Below, in pieces: positions 9,764 through 18,125 of a stretch of 64,000 nucleotides of DNA (within the stretch, counting starts at the first letter, position 1; the number at the start of each line of letters is the position of its first letter). The stretch spans positions 154,202 to 218,201 of the forward strand of contig NZ_PGVG01000011.1 of assembly GCF_002795245.1 (NCBI RefSeq), written 5' to 3'. A model generated the notes under the pieces. It saw only the letters and a list, made by a program, of their open reading frames with translations. It did not search any database and was not told where the DNA came from. Source of the DNA: Bradyrhizobium forestalis. Its GTDB lineage: Bacteria > Pseudomonadota > Alphaproteobacteria > Rhizobiales > Xanthobacteraceae. A program made the position numbers and the translations under genes.

Positions 9764-11503
9764 CTATTTCTTCAGGGCGAACACCCAGATCACTCCGCCC
9801 TGCGGCACGTTGGCTTCGATGCCGATATTGTTGGTCGCCAGCGCATCCTGGATGCGTTGCGCGTCCACGCCCCATCCCGACTGGATCGCGATGTACTGCG
9901 TGCCGTCGATCTCGTAGGACACCGGCATGCCCATGATGCCGGAGTTGGTCTTCTGCTCCCACAGCAGTTCACCGGTCTTGGCGTTGAAGGCGCGGAAGTT
10001 GCGGTCGTTGGTGCCGCCGACGAAGACGAGATCGCCGGCAGTCGCCGTCACCGAGCCGAACAGCTGCGACTTCGGGAAATTATGCTGCCACACCTTCTTG
10101 CCGGTCGTGGGATCCCAGGCCTGAAGCTCGCCGAAATGATCGGCGCCCGGTTTCGCCTTGAGGCCGATGTCCTCCGGCTTGGTGCCGAGCCAGAGCTCGC
10201 CAGGCTTCAGCGCGACCTTCTCGCCGGTGAATCCGCCGCAGAAATTCTCGTTGGCGGGCACGTAGACGAGACCGGTCTTCTGGCTGTAGGCCGCCGACGG
10301 CCAGTCCTTGCCGCCCCACAGTGAGGGGCAGAACTCCACGCGCTTGCCGATGACCGGCTTGTGCGCGGGGTCGACGATCGGCTTGCCGCTCTCGGGTTCG
10401 ATGCCCTTCCAGACGTCGGTGGAGACGAACGGCCAGCCTGCGACATAGTTGATCTTGGTCGGCGTGCGCTCGAGCACCCAGAAGATCGCGTCGCGTCCCG
10501 GATGGACCAGGCTCTTGATGTTGCGGCCATCGCGTTGCAAGTCGATCAGCATCGGCGCTTCGACCTCGTCCCAGTCCCAGGAATCGTTCTGGTGATACTG
10601 GTGATAGGTCTTGATCTTGCCGGTGTTGGGATCGAGCGCGAGCACCGAGGATGTGTAGAGATTGTCGCCGGGATGGGTCTCGCCGGGCCATGGCGCAGCA
10701 TTGCCCACACCCCAATAGATCGTCTTGGTCTCCTTGTCGTAATTGCCGGTCATCCAGGCCGAGCCGCCGCCATTCTTCCAGTCGTCGCCCTGCCAGGTGT
10801 CGTGACCGGGCTCGCCTTCGCCCGGAATGGTGAAGGTGCGCCACAGCTCCTTGCCGTCCTTGGCATCATAGGCGGCGACATAGCCGCGCACGCCGAACTC
10901 GCCGCCGGAGCCGCCGACGATGACCTTGCCGTCGACGATCAGCGGCATCAGGGTCATGTACTGGCCCTTCTTGTAGTCCTGCACCTTGGTGTCCCACACC
11001 ACCTTGCCGGTCTTGGCGTCGAGGGCCACGACATGATCATCCGTTGTGGCAAGGTAGAGCTTGTCCTCCCAGAGGCCGACGCCGCGGCTGGTCGGATGCA
11101 GCTGGAACAGATCATCGGGGAGCTGCCGCTTGTAGCGCCAATATTCGTCGCCGGTCTTGGCGTTCAACGCGATCACCTGCCCCATCGGGGTTGCCACGAA
11201 CATCACGCCGTTGTTGACGATCGGCGGCGCCTCGTGGCCTTCGACGACGCCGGTGGCGAAGGTCCAGGCCGGCGTGAGGTTTTTCACGTTGGAGGTGTTG
11301 ATCTGGTCGAGCGGGCTATAGCCGTGCCCGTCATAGGTGCGCCGGTAGAGCATCCAATTGCTCGGCTCCGGATTTTCCAGCCGCTGCGCGGTGACCGGAG
11401 AATAATTGTCGATCGGACCCGACACGGCGGCGGTCGAGGCAAGACACGTGAAGGCGACGAAGCCGGACAGGTACCATTGCTTCCTGGTCATGGACGTTTT
11501 CAT
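9764..11503 (-). CDS. PQQ-dependent alcohol dehydrogenase, lanthanide-type, without vicinal cysteines
   Basis: Periplasmic quinoprotein of the methanol/ethanol dehydrogenase family, 579 residues, started by the ATG at 11503 behind AAGGGGA. The signal peptide ends near AAVSG. Propeller repeats of the type LNAKTGDEYW and LDAKTGKVVW recur. The active-site loop NDSWDWDEVEAP has Asp310 and Asp312; an Asp two residues after the catalytic Asp is the lanthanide signature. Where relatives have the vicinal pair CCDxVNRG, this protein reads HPTSRG (136-141), and only two cysteines remain in the mature chain. No cytochrome gene is adjacent; a Rieske protein gene lies 118 bp upstream on the same strand. 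The alcohol substrate is unknown. Confidence 0.93.
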   Translation of the reverse strand: MKTSMTRKQWYLSGFVAFTCLASTAAVSGPIDNYSPVTAQRLENPEPSNWMLYRRTYDGHGYSPLDQINTSNVKNLTPAWTFATGVVEGHEAPPIVNNGVMFVATPMGQVIALNAKTGDEYWRYKRQLPDDLFQLHPTSRGVGLWEDKLYLATTDDHVVALDAKTGKVVWDTKVQDYKKGQYMTLMPLIVDGKVIVGGSGGEFGVRGYVAAYDAKDGKELWRTFTIPGEGEPGHDTWQGDDWKNGGGSAWMTGNYDKETKTIYWGVGNAAPWPGETHPGDNLYTSSVLALDPNTGKIKTYHQYHQNDSWDWDEVEAPMLIDLQRDGRNIKSLVHPGRDAIFWVLERTPTKINYVAGWPFVSTDVWKGIEPESGKPIVDPAHKPVIGKRVEFCPSLWGGKDWPSAAYSQKTGLVYVPANENFCGGFTGEKVALKPGELWLGTKPEDIGLKAKPGADHFGELQAWDPTTGKKVWQHNFPKSQLFGSVTATAGDLVFVGGTNDRNFRAFNAKTGELLWEQKTNSGIMGMPVSYEIDGTQYIAIQSGWGVDAQRIQDALATNNIGIEANVPQGGVIWVFALKK

Positions 11504-11621
11504 GGACGTTCCCCTTTTTCATCCGTTTGAATTCTTGTTGTGAATTCTTGTCGTTCGTCCCGTCGTCCGCCCATCGGCGGAGGCGGCCTCTCGTGACGCG
11601 GGGCCCAGCCCGCACCGTCCA

Positions 11622-12275
11622 TCATCCTGGCTGCGCGGCACCTACCTTTCCGATGAAATTGCCGGCGACGCTGAGCGAACCGTCAGCGAGTGCCAACGGC
11701 AGCGCTGCAAGCCGTCGCGGCGCCGGCCCGAACACGACCTGCGCGCCCGCGCGGGGATCGTATTCGGAGTTGTGGCACATGCACTTGAACACCTCCTTGT
11801 CGCCGACATCGCTCTTCACCCAGGCGGTGACGGGACAGCCCGCATGCGAGCAGATCGCGGAATAGGCGATGATGCCGTCGATGGCCCGCGCGCGGGTCTT
11901 CTCGTCGAGATCGGCGGCATCGAGCTTGATGATCAGGATCTCGTTGAGCCGCGAGGCGCTGCGCACCACCGATGTGTTGGGATCCTTCGGCCAGGCATGG
12001 ACCGGCGGCCCGCCGACCCGTAGATCGGCCGCAGTGATGAGCTTTCCCTCCTGATCACCTTCGGAGAAGACGAGCAGGTCGCCTTTCTGTGGCCGTTCGT
12101 CGGAGCCGGGTGGATCCTCGCCTGCGCGCGCTTGGGTGGAGCAGCCGAGACAAGCGGAGCTCGCAAGCGCACCCAGCAGCAGGGTTCGCCGCGTCTGCCC
12201 CGTGCCCGCGTCGAGTTGGGGTTCCGCAGCACTCTCGGTGGATGGGGAATTGGTGTCGAACGATGCGCAAGCCAT
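11622..12275 (-). CDS. Rieske [2Fe-2S] protein with Tat signal
   Basis: A 217-residue exported iron-sulfur protein. A twin-arginine leader is present (TRRTLLLGALASSACLGC); the final cysteine could even suggest a lipoprotein, though the box is not classical. The cluster motifs are CSHAGC (Cys142, His144, Cys147) and CMCHNSEYDP (Cys165, Cys167, His168), giving two Cys and two His ligands plus the usual disulfide 147-167, as in bc1-type Rieske proteins. No cytochrome b or c1 gene is nearby, so it is not part of a bc1 operon. It lies between a globin gene and a PQQ dehydrogenase gene, all on the same strand. A role as redox partner of the dehydrogenase is inference. Confidence 0.9.
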   Translation of the reverse strand: MACASFDTNSPSTESAAEPQLDAGTGQTRRTLLLGALASSACLGCSTQARAGEDPPGSDERPQKGDLLVFSEGDQEGKLITAADLRVGGPPVHAWPKDPNTSVVRSASRLNEILIIKLDAADLDEKTRARAIDGIIAYSAICSHAGCPVTAWVKSDVGDKEVFKCMCHNSEYDPRAGAQVVFGPAPRRLAALPLALADGSLSVAGNFIGKVGAAQPG

Positions 12276-12520
12276 GCCCGCTAGCAGGCGCTGGAACTCT
12301 GCCGAAAAGAAGGCGAAGAATTGGCGCCGCAGTGCATCAATATGGCTTTGCTCGCGTTGATTGAACGAGAATGAAAGCGAGCAAGCGCATTTTCACGAAT
12401 TCTACATCGCATTGCGCGAACGGCATGATGATTTTGCAGATCAGACCGATGATGTAGGAATTGGTGCGACGCGCCATCACGCGACGTGAACTGCACCTTC
12501 TCAGGCAGGCATGCTGTATT

Positions 12521-12985
12521 TCACGACCTCAGCACGTGGCGCGGCGCTGCGATGCGGCCCGCAACGGTTGCCGACGCCATTTCGAAACTGTCGGCGATAC
12601 GACGCGCCTTGTCGATGAACAGCGCGGCCGCCGCCGGCGGGCAGACCTCGCGCGCAGTCTGCTCGAACAGATCGAGCCAGCGGTCGAAATGGCCGCCAAC
12701 CAGGCTCAGCGGCAGGTGTGCCCGCATCGGCGAACCGTGATAGCGGCCGCTCATCAGCACGACCGACGACCAGAAATCCCGGAGCTTGGCGAGATGCTCA
12801 TCCCAGTTCTGGACGATCGCAAAGACCGGACCAAGCAGCGCGTCCTCGCGCACACGTCCGTAAAAGCGTGTGACCAGCTCCTCGATCATCTCCTCGTTGA
12901 TCCCGGTGCGCTCGATCGCATCCTGGGTCAACAGGTTCCGCCGCGCGGCCGCAGCTTCCCGCTCGGTCTTCAGTCGATCCGACAT
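12521..12985 (-). CDS. Group III truncated haemoglobin
   Basis: A 154-residue globin. The signature of group III is seen in TRFYGRVREDALLGPVF, the LRDFWSSVVL helix, the segment GRYHGSPMRAHLPL and the following HFDRWLDLF helix; His90 and His99 are candidates for the haem ligand region. Such proteins bind O2 and NO and are often linked to nitrosative stress or microaerobic life. It starts at ATG 12985 and is the first of three co-directional genes with the Rieske and PQQ dehydrogenase genes, but the ~245-bp gap to the Rieske gene allows a separate promoter. Confidence 0.88.
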   Translation of the reverse strand: MSDRLKTEREAAAARRNLLTQDAIERTGINEEMIEELVTRFYGRVREDALLGPVFAIVQNWDEHLAKLRDFWSSVVLMSGRYHGSPMRAHLPLSLVGGHFDRWLDLFEQTAREVCPPAAAALFIDKARRIADSFEMASATVAGRIAAPRHVLRS

Positions 12986-13123
12986 GTCCTTTGTTTTCCG
13001 TTTTCGTTGGTCCCGCAGAGCGCCCGTTCGACATTGTCAGGCCGATTGCGCGCGGCGTCTTTGTCGCAGCGCAAATTGCGGGATCTGGCGGCGGACGCAG
13101 AGTGCCCGCCGCCAATGCCTTCA

Positions 13124-13975
13124 TCAGGCGCTATAGGTGTAAAAGCCCTGCCCGGTCTTGCGGCCGAGATGGCCGGCATCGACCATCTCTTTCAGCAGCG
13201 GGGCTGGCCGATATTTGGGATCGTTGAAGCCTTTGTAAAAGACCTCCATCACCGAAAGCATGGTGTCGAGCCCGACGAGATCGGCCAGTGCGAGCGGCCC
13301 GATCGGATGGTTGCAGCCGAGCTTCATTCCGGCGTCGATCTCTTCCGCCGTCGCGATGCCCTCCTGGAGAGCGAAGATCGCCTCGTTGATCATCGGACAC
13401 AGGATACGGTTGACGGCGAAGCCTGGGCTGTTCTTGGCCGTGATCGCCACCTTGCCGACACGCTTGGCGAAATCCAGCGCCTTGGCATGGGTGTCGTCCG
13501 AGGTCTGCAGGCCCCGGATGAGCTCCAGCAGCGCCATCACCGGCACGGGGTTGAAGAAGTGCATGCCGATGAAGCGGTCGGGCCGATCGGTTGCGGCTGC
13601 GAGCTTGGTGATCGAAATCGACGAGGTGTTGGTCGCAACCAGCGTGCGCGGCGACAGCGTCGCGCAGAGATCCTTCAGGATCTTGACCTTGAGCTCCTCG
13701 TTCTCGGTGGCCGCCTCGATGACGAGGTCACAATCCGACAGCTTCGACCGGTCAGTGGTGCCGGTGATGCGCTTGAGCGTTGCCTCGCGGTCGGCCGCCG
13801 ACATCTTCTCCTTCTTGACCAGGCGCTCGAGACTGCCGCCGACGGTCGACAGGCCGCGGTTCACCGCCGCATCGGAAATATCGACCATCACGACCGAGAG
13901 CCCGGCCGCGGCGCAGATCTGCGCGATGCCGTTCCCCATGGTACCTGCCCCGATGATGCCAACGGTTTGGATCAT
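13124..13975 (-). CDS. hbd: 3-hydroxybutyryl-CoA dehydrogenase
   Basis: NAD(P)-dependent oxidation of 3-hydroxyacyl-CoA, for butyrate or poly-3-hydroxybutyrate metabolism. The ATG at 13975 follows GAAGGA, giving 283 residues, the normal length. Visible are the nucleotide fold [14 protein letters not shown], the [10 protein letters not shown] segment, the catalytic HFFNPVPVM loop, and the C-terminal domain with [17 protein letters not shown] and the final [12 protein letters not shown]. The frame is open upstream to 14227, but that part has no similarity to the family. No other fatty-acid gene is adjacent. Confidence 0.95.
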   Translation of the reverse strand: MIQTVGIIGAGTMGNGIAQICAAAGLSVVMVDISDAAVNRGLSTVGGSLERLVKKEKMSAADREATLKRITGTTDRSKLSDCDLVIEAATENEELKVKILKDLCATLSPRTLVATNTSSISITKLAAATDRPDRFIGMHFFNPVPVMALLELIRGLQTSDDTHAKALDFAKRVGKVAITAKNSPGFAVNRILCPMINEAIFALQEGIATAEEIDAGMKLGCNHPIGPLALADLVGLDTMLSVMEVFYKGFNDPKYRPAPLLKEMVDAGHLGRKTGQGFYTYSA

Positions 13976-14451
13976 TGCGTCACATCCTTCATCTTTACGG
14001 GCGAGCCAGTAGCAGCCCGGCCCCATTGGTCCTGCATCAGGGTCTAGCACCGCCACCGGACGGGTGCGACCTGATCCTGTCCCTTCCTTAGTGCATCCAC
14101 GGGCGGAATAAAGCCGTCCCCGACCGCACGCGCCTGGATTTGGGCTCTCCCGGCCCAAATGCCGCGTCTTGTGCCCTGCCGCCCCTGGACAGCCCGATGA
14201 AGGTCGGGCATCGGGCGCCCGCTTCATATGGACAGAAGCTCATCCTGGGCATCCTGGATCGCAACCCCTTGATTGTGGCGGCCGCAGCGGCCAGAACCGG
14301 TGCAATTGCCATCCGAGGACGCGCGTGGAGGACCCGGCCTGCTGCCAACCCGGGCCGAAGCTGTCAGGGGCAGGCTGCTGGGGACGAAGGATTTCGCGAT
14401 GGACGTGATCAGGATCACCGGCATCGAGCCGGCGCAACAGCGTCAGGCCGG
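13976..14451. other. Intergenic region, hbd / tupB
   Basis: About 475 bp between divergent genes. Open frames on the plus strand run into tupB but lack domain content. One ends in a TGA that overlaps the tupB ATG (ATGA at 14452-14455) and could be a short leader peptide or a remnant. A small dyad (8-bp stem, 14138-14145 with 14153-14160) lies in the middle. No promoter could be fixed. Confidence 0.4.
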
Positions 14452-15150
14452 ATGAACGATTTCGCACGATCCATCGGTGCCGCCTTCACGCTGATCGGCG
14501 AGGCCGACGCCGAGCTGCTGGGCATCGTCGCATTGTCGGTCCGGGTCAGCCTGACCGCCAGCATCGTCGCGCTCCTGATCGGCGCGCCGTTCGGGGCCCT
14601 GCTTGCGATCACCCGTTTCCGGGGACGTCAGGTCATCATCATTTTGACCAATGCGCTGCTCGGCCTTCCGCCGGTCGTGGTCGGGCTCGCCCTCTATCTT
14701 CTGCTGTCGCGGTCCGGCCCGCTCGGGGCGGCGGGCTTGTTGTTCACGCCGGGCGCCATGGTGATCGCGCAGACGCTGCTGGCCACGCCGATCGTGGTGG
14801 CGCTGGTGCACCGGCCGGCAAGTCTGCTGTGGGCGGAGTATGGCGACCTGGCGCGGATCGACGGATTGTCGGCCCTGCGCAGTATGGCCCTCCTGTTCGC
14901 GCTCGGCCGGACCTCGTTGCTGACGGCCTTTCTCGCGGCGTTCGGCCGCGCCATTGCGGAAGTCGGTGCCATCATCATCGTCGGCGGCAACATCCGCGGC
15001 TTCACCCGCACGATGACGACAGCGATCGCTCTGGAAACCAGCAAAGGCGACCTGCCGCTGGCACTCGGACTCGGACTGATCCTGCTCGCACTCAGCGTCG
15101 CGGTGTCGACCGTCGCCTTCGTGCTAGTGGGACGCGTTGGGGAAAAATAG
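14452..15150 (+). CDS. tupB: Tungstate/molybdate ABC transporter permease (TupB-like)
   Basis: Inner-membrane permease of 232 residues from the ATG at 14452, which overlaps the stop of a short upstream frame. Hydrophobic segments are visible at about residues 20-45, 55-80, 90-120, 150-185 and 205-228. The coupling loop EYGDLARIDGLSALRSM and GRAIAEVGAIIIVGGN match the TupB/WtpB group. The tail-to-tail neighbour on the other strand is the matching binding protein TupA, with the two stops overlapping by 27 bp. No ATPase gene is next to either, so TupC must be encoded elsewhere. Confidence 0.85.
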   Translation: MNDFARSIGAAFTLIGEADAELLGIVALSVRVSLTASIVALLIGAPFGALLAITRFRGRQVIIILTNALLGLPPVVVGLALYLLLSRSGPLGAAGLLFTPGAMVIAQTLLATPIVVALVHRPASLLWAEYGDLARIDGLSALRSMALLFALGRTSLLTAFLAAFGRAIAEVGAIIIVGGNIRGFTRTMTTAIALETSKGDLPLALGLGLILLALSVAVSTVAFVLVGRVGEK

Positions 15151-15933
15151 CTGCTCGCCCCCGACCTTGTAGCCGGCTATCGCGTCCTGCCCCTTCGACG
15201 AAACCAACCAGTCGATGAAAGCCTGCCCATCCTTCGCCTTCACGTTCGGATGCTTTTCTGGATTCACCAGCATGACGCCGTACTGGTTGAAGAGCCGCTT
15301 GTCACCCTCGGTCAGGATGGCGAGCTCGCCACGGTTCTTGAACGAGAGCCAGGTGCCGCGGTCCGACAGGAGGTAGGCGTTCGACGAGGAGGCCATGTTC
15401 AACGCTGGGCCCATGCCCTGGCCGATCTCCCGGTACCAATTGTCCTTGCCGGCGCTGAGGTCAACGCCAGCCTCTTTCCATAGCCTCAGCTCGGCCGCAT
15501 GCGTGCCGGACTTGTCGCCGCGTGAGATGAACGGCGCCTTCGCCGTTGCGATCTTGCGCAGCGCCTCGACCACATCCTTGCTGCCTGATATCCGCGCCGG
15601 ATCGCTTCTGGGCCCGATGATGACGAAGTCGTTGTACATGACGTCGAAGCGCTTCACGCCCTGCCCTTCGGACATGAACTTGTCCTCGGCGGGCCTGTCA
15701 TGGACGAACACCACATCGGCATCCCCGCGCCGTCCGATATCCAGCGCCTGGCCGGTGCCGACGGCGACGACCTTCACGCTGATGCCCTCGGCCTTCGCGA
15801 ACAGCGGCAGCAAATGGCCGAACAGTCCGGATTGTTCCGTTGAGGTGGTCGAAGCCACGGTGATGGTGCGGTCCTGTGCGAATGCGATGGTGGACCAGAG
15901 CAGAACCGCTCCGATGGTGGCAAGCTTCCTCAT
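15124..15933 (-). CDS. tupA: Tungstate-binding periplasmic protein (TupA-like)
   Basis: High-affinity oxyanion receptor, 269 residues from the ATG at 15933 (GGGGAG site 8 bases before). A signal peptide ends at AFAQ. The opening ITVASTTSTEQSGLFGHLLP contains the TTST anion loop of TupA proteins; further on are DVVFVHDRPAEDKF and FISRGDKSGTHAAELRLW, also family hallmarks. It should supply tungstate or molybdate for the several molybdopterin enzymes in this window. It converges with and overlaps tupB, an unusual layout for a receptor and its own permease. Confidence 0.92.
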   Translation of the reverse strand: MRKLATIGAVLLWSTIAFAQDRTITVASTTSTEQSGLFGHLLPLFAKAEGISVKVVAVGTGQALDIGRRGDADVVFVHDRPAEDKFMSEGQGVKRFDVMYNDFVIIGPRSDPARISGSKDVVEALRKIATAKAPFISRGDKSGTHAAELRLWKEAGVDLSAGKDNWYREIGQGMGPALNMASSSNAYLLSDRGTWLSFKNRGELAILTEGDKRLFNQYGVMLVNPEKHPNVKAKDGQAFIDWLVSSKGQDAIAGYKVGGEQLFFPNASH

Positions 15934-16218
15934 GCGCCGTGCTCCCCTAGACAATGACTGTCCTCAATAGCCACCGGCGACGACGACGGGAACCCCGACC
16001 TTAGGCCGCAACGAGCGTTGATGCGAACGGCGGCAGGAACGTCGCCGGCGCATGCGAGTTGCCCAACGCGGGATGAAATTCACCCCGCAGAGTGGACGCG
16101 TGGATGTTCTGCAATTGGTCCTCCCTACATTGACACGGGTGTGACGGCCGGGGCAGGTTTTCACATTGCTGACGAATCAGCGATAGCCTCACGCCGAGTA
16201 CCTCTTGGACAACTCCCA

Positions 16219-17382
16219 GTGCTTTCGAGACTGATATCGTTGCTGCGCCGCATCCCTGCGGTGAACTGGGCGCTTACCCGATTTCGGCCCTGGCCGCACA
16301 GCGGCAACATTGAGGTCGCACCGATCGCCGCAGACGCTTCGCCCGCCATCGCCGAAGACGTCGCGGGCACTGCTCAAGCTCCAATCTCCGAGATCCGCAC
16401 CGCCCCTGTCCGCGAAGAGGCTGATCTCGCCGCCACAGCTCCGGTCGCGGAAAATGACGAGACTGTGTCTGTCGTCGCGGAGAATCCGTCCGACGAAATC
16501 CGTATCAGCGAAGACCCCTCTCCGGAGAGCGCGACGGAAATCGAGGCGCCCGCGACCGCAACAGTCACCGAGGAGGTGTCGGCTGCATCGGTCGACGCGG
16601 AGAATGGGCCAGTTGCGGATTCTGATCTCGCCATCACTGGCGAAGCATCGCCCGCTGGCACGCCCGCAGAAATCGATTCCGACGCCGCAGAAGAGGTTGT
16701 GGTTTCATCATCAGACGTCGCGACCGCTTCGACTGATGTTGCGGATGCCGTCATCGAGGCTGCCCTCTCGCCCAATGTTTCCGCCGAGATCGAAACGGTC
16801 GCCGTCGAAGCAGTCCCGGTCCTCCTCGGCGATGCCGAGAGCGTCGCGGCTAACGTTTCTAAAACCCGGACCGACAGCGAACCAGCGCTCGTCGTCGAGA
16901 TCGCGCCGGCCCCGGCAAACGATGTTCCGCTCGTCGCAGCCATTGCGACGGCGGCCAACGAGTCATCCGGCGGCGTCAGCGACATCGAGCCGGCTCCGGC
17001 TCTCGCGTCTCCTTCGCCAGAGATCCGCAGCGCGCCGAAAGCTCGCGCGAGAGCCACGGAACCCGTCGATCGCGCCGCGCTGATCCGGCAGCGCTGGGCG
17101 GAGAGCGGAATCAGAATGTGGAATCCGCGGCTTCACGGCACCGGCGAGGCCGCGCTGAACATCCAGGGAAGTGTCGGGCTGCTGCCGCCGGCGCCCGGCG
17201 AGACAATGCCGCGCTACGACAAGCTGGAATTCAAGATGCTCGGCGGACAGATCGTCTGCGAGGGCATCATCGTCGAGGCGCCCGTACAGGCGAGCCACCG
17301 GAGTTTCACAGGGTTCGTCGAGCCGCGGACTATCGAGCGGACCCGCGAGCCGATGCGGGAGCGCCAGGCCGTTCTCGCCTGA
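16219..17382 (+). CDS. Acidic low-complexity protein with conserved ends, function unknown
   Basis: I choose the GTG at 16219, just before the conserved-looking LSRLISLLRRIPAVNWALTRF. The frame is open from 16018, but the added part looks non-coding. About 290 central residues are dominated by Ala, Glu, Val, Ser, Asp and Pro with repeats such as EIDSDAAEE and ADAVIEAAL, likely disordered. The C-terminal ~100 residues look folded: a basic segment RAALIRQRWAESGIRMWNP, then a short domain ending EGIIVEAPVQASHRSFTGFV. There is no signal peptide or membrane segment. I do not recognise the family. Confidence 0.65.
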   Translation: MLSRLISLLRRIPAVNWALTRFRPWPHSGNIEVAPIAADASPAIAEDVAGTAQAPISEIRTAPVREEADLAATAPVAENDETVSVVAENPSDEIRISEDPSPESATEIEAPATATVTEEVSAASVDAENGPVADSDLAITGEASPAGTPAEIDSDAAEEVVVSSSDVATASTDVADAVIEAALSPNVSAEIETVAVEAVPVLLGDAESVAANVSKTRTDSEPALVVEIAPAPANDVPLVAAIATAANESSGGVSDIEPAPALASPSPEIRSAPKARARATEPVDRAALIRQRWAESGIRMWNPRLHGTGEAALNIQGSVGLLPPAPGETMPRYDKLEFKMLGGQIVCEGIIVEAPVQASHRSFTGFVEPRTIERTREPMRERQAVLA

Positions 17383-17445
17383 TCCTTTCTTCTGCGACCA
17401 CTGTCGCAATGTGCTAGGCTGATGTCCCGACATGGGAGATCGCAT

Positions 17446-17718
17446 ATGCGCACAAGGCCATTGCTCTTCGTCGTGATCGCCTTTGCAATCTCACAGCCGG
17501 CGCTCGCCGCGGGCAAACGGCCGCATCATCTGGCGGCGCCCGCCACCGATCCGGCCGCACCCTACAAGGCCGATCGGCTCTCCTCCTCGCGCGGAGAGAC
17601 GATCCTCGACACGCCTGGCCAGACCACCGTGCTGACGCGGCAGGTCCTCGACGACAAGAAGGCAACCAGCCTTCGGGACGCCATGCGCTCGACCGCCGGC
17701 GTGACGATCGGACGCTAG
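17446..17718 (+). pseudogene. Truncated TonB-dependent receptor, N-terminal stub
   Basis: The ATG at 17446 follows GGGAGA and opens a signal peptide (MRTRPLLFVVIAFAISQPAL, then AA). The rest reads as the start of a TonB-receptor plug domain: ETILDTPGQTTVLTRQVLDD and KKATSLRDAMRSTAGVTIGR, where full-length receptors continue with the rest of the plug and a 22-strand barrel. Here a TAG stop follows at once, leaving 90 residues. None of the downstream 400 bp resumes the protein in any frame that I could see. It is a deletion remnant, or much less likely a signalling fragment. Confidence 0.75.
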
Positions 17719-18125
17719 GCCTCGCGCACCACTTTCGGCCGCCCCCTGCAGTTGCCCGCGACGCCGGGCACGATGTAACTTGCACGGCGGTCGAGCCACA
17801 CGACATCCGCGCCGTTTGAAACCGTACGGCGCCTGCATCGACGGCGCCCCTCACCTCCCAGCCGGCGGAAGGTGTACCGAGCACACCGGCTGACACGATG
17901 GTTAGCAGATCGTAGCTGAGGTCATTGCGGGCGACTTGTGCCTGAGACGCACGCCCCTGCCGCCGGATATCCTTAACGGGACCTCACCAATGCACGCGGC
18001 CGGACGATCCTGACGTAGCGCGCAACCTGTGCTGGCCTTCCGCGCAAGACCCGGTCTAACGCGCCCTTTACCCGCGCCGTGCAAGATCGCCCACGTTTTC
18101 AGAGGGATCCGGGGCTCGTATTTCA
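17719..18125. other. Intergenic region after the receptor stub
   Basis: About 400 bp without a supported gene. It should contain the promoter of the GGDEF-EAL gene at 18126 and possibly decayed receptor sequence. I could not identify an operator, terminator or repeat. Confidence 0.4.

Noticed and set aside
12461..14047. Plus-strand open frame of 528 codons opposite the globin and hbd genes
   Set aside because: Spans two genes and their spacer on the other strand; no motif.
14273..14455. Short ORF whose TGA overlaps the tupB start
   Set aside because: Ending MDVIRITGIEPAQQRQAG looks partly protein-like and could be a remnant, but no start or family could be supported.
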